The position numbers and the translations under genes are program-made. Shown here piece after piece: positions 33,563-43,908 of a DNA stretch of 64,000 bases. Source of the stretch: Acanthacorydalis orientalis (Eukaryota > Arthropoda > Insecta > Megaloptera > Corydalidae); assembly GCA_034766995.1 (NCBI GenBank), contig CM068315.1, positions 18,874,010 through 18,938,009 on the forward strand, given 5' to 3'. The notes beneath the pieces are model-generated. The model had not been told where the DNA came from. It saw nothing but the letters and a program-made list of their open reading frames with translations, and did no database searches. The stretch's first letter is position 1, and the number at the start of each line of letters is the position of its first letter.

Positions 33563-33981
33563 TGCACTTGTAGATAAACGTACAAGTACGTTTATTCCTC
33601 CTGCGTCAGCTTTCAGACAGCTTTGCTAAATCATTAAGCGACATTTCCTCTCTCACACATCTATTATAATTTGAATGTTACGTAAATTGTTGTGCACTCT
33701 AAGATGTCACAAAGTAACGAATGAAGCCTGTAAACTATAAACGCGGTATGTAAATGTGTAGCAGGCAAGTAAGAGTAATGAGTCACAATGGTGGGCGGTC
33801 CGACACTCAAGTGCGCGCCCAGAGCACGAGCCACCGTCGCTCGTCTCTCGAAGACGATCTTCCAGTTGTTTTTTATCTACACCGAGCGTTTCATCATCCG
33901 ATGATTTCAATATCGGTTCGTAATTTTTTAATCACACATTGTATTTTTCATACACACAAACATATAATCCAGATCCAAATA
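33561..33981. other. single-copy DNA, partly CpG-rich
   Basis: The CpG-rich patch at 33780-33870 has no recognised gene. Confidence 0.4.
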
Positions 33982-34127
33982 TCAGGTTGGTGCAAAAATA
34001 GTTGCGGTTTATACTGTTTTAAGTTTGGCTCCGATTTTTCTAGTTACCGTTATCTTTTGTTATAGTCATGTGATACAACATTGTAAACAATGAAATTAGC
34101 ACTAGTGATTTCAGCGTATGTATATCT
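33982..34127 (+). mobile_element. Hsmar1-type mariner 5' fragment
   Basis: TCAGGTTGGTGCAAAAATAG preceded by TA, followed by the family's leader (TTGGCTCCGATTTTTCTAGTT, GTCATGTGATACA). Similarity stops near 34127, about 365 bp before another copy begins in the same orientation. Confidence 0.85.
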
Positions 34128-34492
34128 TCAGCTATGTCTGAACAAACTGGAATGAGAAACGCATGGAATGTATAATATGCTGATTTTCGGATGCCATCAT
34201 ATTAAGTACTTTTTTACGAATTTATTCCATATGTTTAGCGTAGATATATAATATTTTTAAATGTTAAGGGCGGTACTTTAAGATCTTAAGGCGACAAGAA
34301 AATATTTTAATTTAACACAGAGTTATGATTGATTTAATTTAAGGGCACAATTAATTTGGCAAAATTAATTTAACACAATTTTACAAATTAATTTTTACAC
34401 TTATTATTATTATTCGTTACTTTATTTTCTGAAATATAAAGCATATTTTAATTGAAAATGGATGCTTTGAAATTTCAGTAAAATAATAAATA
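34128..34492. other. AT-rich DNA between two mariner 5' ends
   Basis: Contains GGCACAATTAATTTGGCAAA and repeated AATTAATTT motifs; origin not recognised. Confidence 0.4.
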
Positions 34493-34721
34493 TTAGGTCG
34501 GTGCAAAAACAATTATAGATTTTATCAATTTAAATTTTGGCGCCGATTTTTCAAGTTACCGTCATTTTTGTTACAGTCATGTGATACGTTACTGTAAACA
34601 ATGAATTTAACACTACTGATTTCAGTATATGTCTATTGTTTACATTCATTAGTACTAGTGGATATAATCTCTTAAATTAGTCGTGAAAAAAAGCAAATTC
34701 ACGCGATTTTGTTGTATGAGT

Positions 34722-34725
34722 TTAA
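34722..34725. repeat. TTAA target duplication, left
   Basis: TTAA immediately before the MITE; the matching TTAA is at 35439-35442. Confidence 0.85.
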
Positions 34726-35438
34726 GGGGACCCGGTGGTCTAGAATTTTCGAAAAATCGATTTTTTTTTCGAAAGTATAGTATCTTAAAAATATACTGTT
34801 AAAATTTGATGACGAAATTCAGAGTATTTCAGGATCTACAGCCCATTAGAAGGTCAGGTAGGTAGAAGAATAAGTGGTAAGCTTGAAACTTTAAACGCGT
34901 TTATCTCGAAATTACTTTTTTTCGTCTTACGGGGGCCAGAAAAAAAAACTACTTGACCGGTTTGTCTGAAATTTTAATATGTTAAATTTTTTAAAAACTA
35001 TTATAGTTTTAATTGTTAAAACTAATAGTTTCCGTAAAATATTTATATTTTTTTTATTAACAAAACATTCAAAAATACTGGTCGTTTTCAAACTTGTACT
35101 TTTGAGTACGCGCCATTTTGTCAAAAAAATTTTTTTTATTCTAATTCCTGCGATAGCTATACTTATACTAATTAAAAATTCGTCAATTGTTTTATTTCAG
35201 ATCAGAGGGAGAGAAAAATCATCATTCACCACGCAATTCCATTTTTTTAGAGAGGGAGACTTCAGCATCATTTTTCTAATTAAAAAAAAAATTTTTTTTT
35301 GTCTTTATTTTCATTTTTGTGTAGTTTATTAGTAATAAAATAAGTGTAAAAAAATTTGAAAGCATTATTCATTACCCTCATATAGAAAAAATTTTTTAAA
35401 ATAGCTTAAATTTTAGGCCGCTAGACCACCGGGTCCCC
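34726..35438. mobile_element. TTAA-flanked MITE with perfect 18-bp TIR
   Basis: 713 bp. Both ends read inward GGGGACCCGGTGGTCTAG without mismatch and are flanked by TTAA. TTAA duplication is the hallmark of piggyBac transposition. The inside is AT-rich; its best open frame (34979-35332, 117 codons) is Phe/Ile/Leu-rich with no domain, so it is non-autonomous. The intact TIR suggests it is younger than its host mariner. Confidence 0.85.
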
Positions 35439-35446
35439 TTAAATTG

Positions 35447-36325
35447 GGACATGAAGCAACAGAAAATGCTCGAATTATCAAGTTTGTTTTTAGCGAAGAG
35501 ACAATTAGTGAACGTACAGCTCAACACTGGCTCTAAAAATTTCGTAATTGAAACGAATTAGTCCGCAGTACGTAACCCCTTATTTTTATTGTTTACCACA
35601 TATTTGAAATTTCGTGAGTGGTTTCATTTTGACGAGTTTACCATACTTTTCCTCTGCGAAAATTCACGGTGACGGTGCGTTTTCAAACGCATGATTCGCG
35701 GTTTTCAAACGCGTTTTTTTGTCGGACTGGCAATACGGCGCAATATTTTTGTCAGACCTGGCAATATTCGGTGATAAAATATATTCATCTATCACGTGTG
35801 ATTTTTGGCCGACACGTGGTAATCACCATACCGGTTACCATAAAAATGACATTTATTTATTAAACAATTTTGTAAAAATTAAACTTAGGGTAATCACAAA
35901 ACACAACCTCGTTATTTCGACATGTGTCAGGCGATAGACTTATCGATCACCGGATTGTTTCTGTAAGTCAAGTTTTGTTTCGTATTCTTTATCAAATTAT
36001 CTTTCAATTTCACACTGCAAAAAAGTATGTGGTCATTGCATTATGCAACATTATAAAATTGACATGTTTCGGAATCACGCATTTAAAAACGCACCGTTAC
36101 CGAGAATTTTCGAAGAGGAAAAATGTAGTAGACTTGTCAAAATGAAGCCAGTAACGAAGTTTCAAATATGTGGTAAACAATAAAAATAAGGTGTTACGTA
36201 CTGTGGACTATTTTGTTTCAATTATGAAATTTTTAGAACCAGTGTTGAGCTGTACGTTCACTAATTGACTCTTCGCCAAAACAAATTTGATATTTCGAGC
36301 ATTTTCTGTTGCTTTATGTCTAAAA
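35447..36325. repeat. long composite palindrome (foldback)
   Basis: The left arm 35447-35697 and the complement of the right arm 36072-36325 match for about 250 bp with scattered differences. The outer 110 bp of each arm is mariner transposase sequence; the inner 140 bp is the inverted end of an unrelated element. The spacer is 35698-36071. Confidence 0.85.
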
Positions 36326-36340
36326 TCTAATATGGACTAA
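35558..36340. mobile_element. foldback element plus inverted mariner segment
   Basis: Starts TTAGTCCGCAGTACGTAACC. The complement of 36211 leftward reads TAGTCCACAGTACGTAACAC, giving 140-bp inverted arms. After this second end comes an inverted copy of neighbouring mariner codons (36211-36320), then a third end-like GGACTAA (36334-36340), after which the mariner resumes. No coding capacity. Superfamily not identified. Confidence 0.72.
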
Positions 36341-36424
36341 AATCCCTGATGATGAGGAGGGTAGTTGACGTCCTTCAGCTATAGACAATAATTATTTAAG
36401 AATCATTATTGAAGCGGATCCACG

Positions 36425-36776
36425 AGTTATACATTCACATAATTCAGGTAATGTCTATGAGAAGCCGACATAGACACTTCTCATCAAAAATAACAAATAA
36501 ACATCCGGACTAGACGACACCATCCGAGTTCTATAAGAAACTAAATCGGCAGTTCCCATCAAAAAGCGACAGACACAAACATCCGGATTTGACAACGCCA
36601 AAAGAAGCTGAATGAACAGTTCCCATCAAATAATAATATCGGAAAACTATATAAACCAATATAAATTTAGATTTAAATAGATTTATTATAATTACGTTTG
36701 TAGAGTAACATTTATGTAATTTTATAATAAACTCCACTTGTGTTTTTTAAAAAGAAGTTTCACCAACACATAAGTT
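36425..36776 (+). mobile_element. gypsy-like solo LTR candidate
   Basis: 352 bp starting AGTTATACATTC and ending CACATAAGTT, with ACG on both sides (36422-36424, 36777-36779). AG..YT ends occur in the gypsy group. Inside are a TATAAA near 36650 and an AATAAA near 36727, placed as promoter and polyadenylation signals would be. Two degenerate copies of CAGTTCCCATCAAA lie inside. Without it the mariner reads CCACGTAAAACAACTGGAGAGG continuously (positions 36420-36424 then 36777 on). Confidence 0.58.
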
Positions 36777-37640
36777 ACGTAAAACAACTGGAGAGGTGGA
36801 AGAAGAACTCAATGTTGATCATTTAACAGTTATTCGACATCTGAGTCTAGTTGGAAAAACAAAAAACCTGGATAAATGGATGCCGTATGAACTAAACGAG
36901 CATCAAACAATTCGGCGATACGAATTCTACTCTGTGATTTCTTTTCCGTAACCAAAATAATCCCTTTCTTAATCGCATTGTCACATGTGATGAAAAGTGG
37001 ATTTCCTACAATAATCGGAAACGTTCATCATAGTGGATAGACCGAGGAGAAGCACCAAAACAGTTTCCTAAGCCGAAGCTTCATGAAAAAAGATTATGAT
37101 TACTGTTTGTTAATCGGAAAGTGGCAGCATTCACTACAACTTCTTAAATCCCGGTGAAACAATAATAGCAGAAAAATATTGTCGGGAAATTGAAAAAATG
37201 TATGAAAATTTGCATCGTTTACGGTCAACAAGCATTAGTCAATCGAAGAGGACCAATTCTTCTTCATGACAATGCCCGACCACATGTTTCACTAATGACT
37301 AAAAAAAATAAATGAACTGGGTTATGAATCCTTATCTCACTCAGCTAATTATCCGGACCTCTCACAGTCAGATTATCATTTCAGTCAGAAAACATTTGAG
37401 TAATTTTCTACGAGAAGAAGTTTTCAAAAATCAAACATTAGCTCATAGTGTTTTCGATGAATTCGTTAATTCTATAATTCCAGAATTCTATCTTGCAGGA
37501 ATAAATAAATTTGTTTCTCGTTAGGAGAAATGTGTGCAGACCAATGGTCTTTATTTTGATCAATAAATATAATGTTTAACTGATATATGCATCTCTATAC
37601 ACGATACGTAAAAACCGCAATTATTTTTCTTCCAATCAAA

Positions 37641-37729
37641 TATTTGCAGACTTTGTTTGAGCATTTAAATTCCCACATTGCACAAGTTCCCTCATGAAAT
37701 CTTCATGGACTCATTTTTTCATAAAATTA
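37641..37729 (+). repeat. flank shared with 26612-26702
   Basis: Lies between the 3' TIR of the mosaic mariner and a second, isolated 3' TIR; see the matching entry at 26612. Confidence 0.75.
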
Positions 37730-37770
37730 CTCGATACGTAAAAACTGCAATTATTTTTTCACCAATCTAA
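37730..37770 (+). mobile_element. isolated mariner 3' TIR
   Basis: CTCGATACGTAAAAACTGCA followed by the complement of the Hsmar1-type end and TA (37771-37772). It has the same orientation as the 3' end at 37640 and lies 130 bp further out. Confidence 0.82.
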
Positions 37771-37772
37771 TA

Positions 37773-39267
37773 CTACAAAACATCATTGCTTTTCACGAAT
37801 CGCAAATGGTAAAAATGCTATCTATTATTTTACGCGACGCGCGATAGAGATGACTGTTGTTCTTTCAAGAAGCGATAAAAGTCATGCGAAAAAAATGAAT
37901 GTTCGATATCGAAATGCCGTCTGTGTACTTTCACAGTCCTCGAATCCATCAGACCGATACAAAATTAAATAGACGAGCGAATTCAGGAGTGCGTTAAAAA
38001 ATACACGACGCGCACTCTTTTTAACGCTTTTAAAAGTCGACAACGTAAACAACGATATCAACATCTTCCACTCTGAGTAAATACGCGAAAGTCCATTAGT
38101 GAAACTTAATAATAAACGACGGAGACGCACAAAATGAATTCTTTTGGACAAACATGCCTAAATATTAAAAATAGCACGACGGGGCGACAAAGGAGTCGAG
38201 ATAAACTGGAGCCGCGCTGTGTAAATAAACTCCGTCAGATTTGCAGAGGCATCGTCGAGGACAATTATCGGCGGCCTCTTGCCACCGTTGAGACGAGCGA
38301 AATTTCATTCCCGAATCGAATCCGCAAGCGAAATTTAAAAGAAATATTATTAGAAATTAGCGAGTGAAAATGAAAATATTTTGCTTGCGGTAAAATGTTG
38401 ATTTAGCAGTGACAGTGACTGCTCGTGCTCGACGGGGTAACAATAGACACCGTTATGTTGGAAATCTTCTAGAACGAAATTCAAAAATAATATACGGAAA
38501 GACGACTGTATAAATTGAAATATAACAGTTTCTTTACAGCGTTTTCAATTAATAACAATCAAACAGTATTAAAGTCTTCCACGATACACTTTGCTAGCTT
38601 GTTCACACGAGCGCACACATGTGTGAAGGGTTGCCCTTTCGTTTCTGCAAGACAATTTTTACACGCGCGTCTTGCAAGCGCTTGTCGGCACCGCGAGGCG
38701 GCGTTTCATTCGCAAGATTCTCTTCGCAACATATTACAAAATAGTTTTGATTACAACGGTTTCTTTCAACTCGACGCCGGAGCGTCGGCTCAACACAATA
38801 TTCTCCGTGTCTGTGAAACATTGCGTTCTTAATTACGTAAAGGAAAAGCGAGTTTTCATTAAATTTTGATTAAAGAATATTTCCAGAATCCCGTCGTATA
38901 GTGCCGTCTCGAGTTCCGATTAGCATAAGATGCAATTATATGAGCAAGTAGTACCTGCCTCGCAAACAATATTTGTTTACGGTGTCTCGATAGGAAATGT
39001 TATTAAGCACGGGGATGCGTCCCCGTTTGATGTTGGAGAGAGTTCGGACGGCGTCAAGTCTGTTATCCGGCTGCACGATTAAAAAGGACGACGCCGAAGA
39101 TTCGGAACAACGGAACCGGTATCAGAGAGAACGACGCGGACCACAAATTTAAGATTAACACACGCCATGAAAAGAAAGTGGCCGATGTGTGATTTTAATG
39201 TTGCTGTTTCCTTTCATTTCATAATAACACACATATTTGTATATGAATTTTAAAAAATGCTCATTTG
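37773..39267. other. single-copy DNA, CpG-rich in part
   Basis: CpG-rich patches at 38160-38420, 38600-38800 and 39000-39130. Open frames at 38515-38832 (plus) and 38603-38821 (minus) overlap and show no domain. No repeat ends. Confidence 0.4.
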
Positions 39268-39271
39268 TTAA

Positions 39272-40931
39272 CACTAGAACTACAGACAGTTAAGACGAAG
39301 CTATTTCTACCAAAACCAGTCAAAATGACTGGTCTTTACAAAAATTCGTAATAATAGAATGTTTTTATGTTTATTGACTTATTAGTTTCTTACAAAAGGA
39401 ATTCCATGTTATGTAGTACATTTTTGGTATTAAATATTAACCCATTTTAGACCATGTTTCCTAAATGAGGATTGACACATTTTATCACTTACACATCAAT
39501 AAGAATAATAAGTATAATGAAGAATATATGCGCTGGTAATAAAAATTAAAATAAACTTTCATTTAAGCGTTAAGTTATTCTTACAGTATAAAGTAAATTA
39601 TTAGGTATAAAAAGTTATAATTTGTCACATTCCTTACAAACGTAGTTTTTCTTTTGAGTGCATTTTCCGCATACATATTTTTTACAGATAATACAAATGG
39701 TGGTAGTCTTATTATTATTACAGTACCCTATTTGATACCATTTTCGTGAACAAAGTGAGCTCTTTGAAGTTGTTTTTACATTAGCTTCTCGTGATTCCAT
39801 TCCTGGTTTTATATTTTCTACGGTATTTTCAGTAATAAGTTCATCTGCTAGTTGAAACATAAATTCACCTTTCATAATATTTCTTTTAGCATGTCCTGTT
39901 AGACCGGGTGCGTCTTTGAAAATATTATGAAGTGGTAATCTTCAGGACTACACACTTCTTGTATTTTTTGCCAACTGATTCCGTATGCAGAAATTTCATT
40001 TTGATGATCTTGTAGTATACTTTCATTTTCATCTTCAGAACTTGAAAGCACTCGATCACATTTTCTTTTACGTAAAATCCAAATATTTTCAAATTTACTA
40101 TCACTTTTTGAGGACTTCCGAGAATTTTCTTTGTCTAAAAGTTCATTACCACTATTCTCACTATCAAAAAGTTTATCGTGAATACCACTTAGTTCATTTT
40201 TAATTTCTTTTGGTTCACCTTCACTGTCATAGAGTTCATAATCCTCGATATCAGAGCATTCCATTGGTATATCGTTCAGTTTTTACAATAATTCAGAGAT
40301 TTTCAATCGTGTTACCATTTTCAGGACTTATAAAAGTAAAATAAAACTAGTGATTACATAAAATTTATATTTGTATTCATTTTTCTCACCTCACACTAGT
40401 TGAAAAAATATGTCGTTTATTATAATTTATATAATTATTTTTTTATTATTTATTATATTATATAATATGAGTGCAACATTCAACAAAAACTTCAATACAC
40501 ATTCTACGTCGCCAGATCTAAATGGACGACTAAATATATTTTCGAATGAATGCATTAGTTTTGCATTACTATCATGATCAATCCGGAATTTTCCTAATAA
40601 TTTTCACCATCATACTAAATAATACGCAGTGAAAATTCTAAAAACGTGTAAGAAGTTGTACATAACGAGTAAACTGGTTAATTCGTGTTCGGTAAACAGA
40701 TTGCAAGACACTGTTACACTTTCACAGGTAGCATTCATTTTGACTGGTATTGGTATAAGTAGATATGATAGAAAATTATTTTTATTTTGAATAAAAAAAA
40801 TTCATTATACTATTTCCTTAATTATCGTTGCAAAAGTCATGACATCACTGTGAAAAAAATGTAACATGAAGTAGGAATTTTAAAATAAAATTGTAAAACC
40901 AGTCATTTTCACTGATGTGGTAGTTGTAGTA
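39272..40931 (-). mobile_element. internally deleted piggyBac-like element
   Basis: TTAA at 39268-39271 and 40932-40935. Left end CACTAGAACTACAG; complement of right end TACTACAACTACC. Subterminal CCAGTCAAAATGACTGG (39321 onward) has counterparts at CCAGTCATTTTCACTG (about 40902) and TTTTGACTGG (about 40740). The 1660-bp element contains two coding remnants on the minus strand but no catalytic domain. Confidence 0.82.
39615..40264 (-). pseudogene. piggyBac N-terminus joined to cysteine-rich C-terminus
   Basis: Starts MECSDIEDYELYDSEGEPKE at 40264; acidic and serine-rich (DRVLSSSEDENES), typical of piggyBac N-termini. At about 39905 a single-base shift leads to KDAPGLTGHAKRNIM, then a C-terminal cysteine-rich domain: CSRKWYQIGYCNNN, CIICKKYVCGKCTQKKNYVC, KECDKL, with at least eight spaced cysteines. 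The whole catalytic core is missing, as in deletion derivatives. In known piggyBac proteins the C-terminal domain binds the element ends, so a repaired form would be an end-binder without catalysis; that is inference. Confidence 0.78.
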
Positions 40932-41023
40932 TTAAATACCAAATTTATACTCATGAGAATAACATAGAAATAAAATATTTTAAATATACCTGTTTAGTGG
41001 ATTGGGCTACGGAATATTGAGGG

Positions 41024-41591
41024 TCTAGAGTATAGTTAAACTTTTGTGAAATGTCAGACCTTACTCTGTCGCGGACAGCGCGAAAAAAGGATTAAATTCA
41101 AGGTTCTTTTTTTTCAAATATTCGTTTTCTATTGTAGCTAAAAAACTATTTTGTAGAGAATTTAATTCTCTACAACTTTGGTTCTCATACTTTTTCAAAC
41201 GATGAATAATTTTTTATTTATAACAGAAAAACGATAATTTGTTTCATTTCTTTTGTTCATTTGACGTTAAAGATAGCTATTAACAAAGTTGTAGAACGTG
41301 AAAAATCTACAAATTTGTTAATGAGTATTTTTAAAGTCTAAACGAAAAAAAAATGCAAAAAAAATTTAACCAGTTTTTTTGCAATACCTAAAAAAATTCA
41401 GTGGACAGAAAATGTATGAGAACCAAAGTTGTATAGAATTAAAATCTCTACAAATGGATTTTTTAATTTCTTTTGTAGATACAACAGAAATCGGGATATT
41501 TAAAAAAAATACTCGGAATTTAAAACTTTTTTCGCACTGACCGCAACAGCGTAGAGTATGACAGTTCACAAAAGTGTAATTATACTCTAGA
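41024..41591. mobile_element. foldback MITE with about 190-bp inverted arms
   Basis: Left TCTAGAGTATAGTTAAACTT; complement of right TCTAGAGTATAATTACACTT. Pairing continues through GCGCGAAAAAAGG, TGTAGAGA.TT.AATTCT and CAACTTTGGTTCTCATAC to about 41215 and 41395. No target duplication was identified. The minus-strand frame 41366-41614 is incidental. Confidence 0.8.
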
Positions 41592-41719
41592 TAACCGCTC
41601 CTACAATGCCACAATCAGGATAAGATTATCTATTATGATGCAAGAATAGACCTGAATTTTAGCATGATCTATTAACCAGATCTGGACTATACATAAAACA
41701 AACAAATGTTGTATTGTAC

Positions 41720-42691
41720 TGGTGTCAAACACTCGACCCCAAGATTCTAAAATGGGTCCCGCGACACAAAGTTGGAAGTTGATTTTATTGAAATAAAAAT
41801 ACGGAATTTAAAAAATTATAGAATTCATTTTTAAAATATAACAAATTACAGAAGTGTATTGTAAGGAACTAGATCGGAATTGATCATAAAACGGGTCAAT
41901 TCCGATTAAGTTCATTTTCCTACTTGCAAAAATTATCAAGAATTATATTACGGTTGTGATTTTAACAAATATGCTTCAAATATTTACGAATTATTATTTG
42001 AATTTGAAAACCGATTTCAAGGATTCAAGGCATGTGAAAATGATTTTTTATTATTTAGTGCTCCGTTTTCTTTTAACACCGAAGAAGTAAAAAGTAACAT
42101 CCAAATGAAATTGATTGAAATTCAATGCAACAAGATGTTAAAACATGTATAATATAATGTAGTTGATATTCAAGATTTTTATTTGTACTTGCCAGAATAT
42201 TTTATTGAAATGCGTATGTTTGCAATGAGAATCTTAGCAATGTTTGTTAGTACATACCTATGTGAACAATTATTTTCCTTTTTAAAGGCTAATAAAGCTT
42301 CACACAGGTGAAGATTGATAAATGAACACCATTAACATCATTAATAAAAATATCATCATTACAAAAAACTATACACGATATTGATAAAATAGTTTCTGCT
42401 AAAAGATACCAAGTTTCTAGTAAAAAATATATTTTTTTTAATTTCTCTAATTTAAAAATTTATTGTAACATTCGACAATAATATCCAAATTATTGTATTT
42501 TTTATTATTTCTTATAAATTCATTAAATACAAAATAAATGTAAATTTGCAATGAGTTATTATCGAATATAAATAAAATACCTTCTTTCGCTCGCTAGATG
42601 TTTTTTCTGGGTGACTTTTTTTTGTCTGTGGCCCGCAGACTCTCTTAAACTGATTTTTGTGGCCCGTGTTCATATATGAGTTTGAGACCTC
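41720..42691 (+). mobile_element. deleted hAT element with 8-bp duplications
   Basis: Flanked by TATTGTAC at 41712-41719 and 42692-42699, identical. Ends: left TGGTGTCAAACACTCG, complement of right GAGGTCTCAAACTCAT; the GGTNTCAAACTC core is typical of hAT ends. The 972-bp length is far below autonomous hAT size. Confidence 0.86.
41989..42311 (+). pseudogene. hAT transposase C-terminus
   Basis: LFEFENRFQGFKACENDFLL and FSAPFSFNTEEVKSNIQMKL, a stop at about 42150, then YLPEYFIEMRMFAMRILAMF, VSTYLCEQLFSFLKANKASH. The last stretch is the hAT dimerisation domain (C-E-Q-x-F-S-x-x-K), close to that of GTF2IRD2-like and ZBED-like hAT proteins. Reading stops at TGA after ASHR. Everything upstream of the dimerisation region is deleted. 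Confidence 0.83.
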
Positions 42692-42883
42692 TATTGTACG
42701 CTAATAAGAACAACTATATATTTAAGAATGTTATGGATATTATACAAACAGAAGTTGTAGCTCACTTGCACTGAAAGGAATATTGTGAATTTTGTTCTTT
42801 TTAAAAAAAAGTTCTATCTACAATTATATACAATTAATCGAATTCTGGTAAAATTCCATGTCGACAGTAATTCTATATATTCA

Positions 42884-42885
<2 letters not shown>

Positions 42886-42931
<46 letters not shown>

Positions 42932-42956
42932 TATATATATATATATATATACACAC
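42886..42956. repeat. (TA)n microsatellite with CA tail
   Basis: TA run with a TTCATA interruption and a terminal CA run next to the element at 42961. Confidence 0.95.
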
Positions 42957-42960
42957 ACTC

Positions 42961-43892
42961 ACAAAGTGTTTACATGAACTTCGGCCGATTTTATTTTACC
43001 GCCATTTTTGTTTGTTGTGTAGCTATCAGTAGAATTTAACAGTGATATAGTTCGGACGCAAACAATCTATTATGGAGAGTTTAATGCAGTCGATAAAAAA
43101 GTAATATGGTGTTACAACTTTTACATTTTTCAAGATTTTTCCATATATTCTTGGTGTTATTTGAGAGATTTCTTGTCGAATGTTGTCCTTAAACTGTTGA
43201 ATCTGTCCTTAAATTGTTACTGATTTCTTATGCGTAGACACTTTTTTTACTTTAATTCATTTTTTTCATTAAGTAACCCCAATGAAAAATATCTGGGGCA
43301 GTTAAATCAGGTGAATGAAGTGGCCAATCGACGTGATCAAATTTTTAAATTATTCGTCCATGAAATGCATCACACAAAATTTGCATCTTAGCGCAAGCTG
43401 TGTGCTATACTGAACCATCCTGTTGAATCTATATATGCCGTAAACTATTCATTATTTTCAGGTACGAAGAAATTTTGCAGCAAAGAACGATATCGTTCAC
43501 CAAAAACATTTCTATTAGCATTTTAAAATGTTCCAATAATGCCACAGTCCACAGTCCAATAAGTCCAAATTGCACAGTTATTCAACAAGGGCGAATGAAG
43601 TCTTTCATACATCAATTTTTAATTTTCTGATCCTTGATAAGGGCTGTTTTGTTTATTTATATATCCACGCATTTCGGAATGAACTTCGTAACTCACGTTT
43701 AAATTTTTTAAAAAATTGGAATCATCAATATTGATCTGCAACACCTTATAGCTACATTCTCGACGGCGTTAAACTCTCCATTATGAATTTCCTGTATCAA
43801 AAGTACACCATTGTCAAATTTAAATTGACAACTACAAAACAAATTGAAATGGCGGTAAAACAAAATCAGCCGAAGTTCATTCAAACATTGGA
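42961..43892 (-). mobile_element. IS630/Tc1/mariner-like element with about 60-bp inverted ends
   Basis: Left GTTTACATGAACTTCGGCCG, then ATTTTATTTTACCGCCATTT; complement of the right GTTTGAATGAACTTCGGCTG, then ATTTTGTTTTACCGCCATTT. Similarity extends about 60 bp. Both sides are TA-rich. The minus-strand interior retains QQDGSVQHTACAKMQ and WPLHSPDLTAPDIFHWGYL, the second and third acid regions of an IS630/Tc1-like DDE transposase. At 932 bp it is probably deleted. Confidence 0.75.
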
Positions 43893-43908
43893 TATATATA
43901 TATATATA
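43893..43908. repeat. short (TA)n
   Basis: TA run at the right border of the element. Confidence 0.9.

Larger units (their letters stand above)
34710..37524 (+). pseudogene. Hsmar1-type transposase, multiply interrupted
   Basis: Recognisable pieces: LYEFK-like start before the MITE; then HEATENARIIKFVFSEETIS at about 35446, ERTAQHWL, and IDNNYLRIIIEADP before the LTR. After the LTR come EEELNVDHLTVIRHLSLVGK, KWMPYELNEHQTIRRYE, IVTCDEKWISYNNRKRSS (first catalytic Asp kept, about 36990), LLHDNARPHVSLMT (second Asp kept, about 37265), and a third-Asp region read as SQSDYHFS (about 37365). There are numerous shifts and stops. Confidence 0.82.
34493..37640 (+). mobile_element. Hsmar1-type mariner broken by at least three insertions
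   Basis: The 5' TIR TTAGGTCGGTGCAAAAACAA follows TA. The 3' TIR, complement TTTGATTGGAAGAAAAATAA, ends at 37640 before TA. In order: leader and first codons to 34725; TTAA MITE 34726-35438; HTH codons 35443-35557; foldback block 35558-36340; linker 36341-36424; solo LTR-like 36425-36776; then the remaining two thirds of the transposase and the 3' UTR. Removing the insertions leaves about 1.3 kb, the normal length. Confidence 0.88.

Noticed and set aside
34979..35332. 117-codon frame inside the TTAA MITE
   Set aside because: Low-complexity Phe/Ile/Leu translation of AT-rich DNA; no transposase motif.
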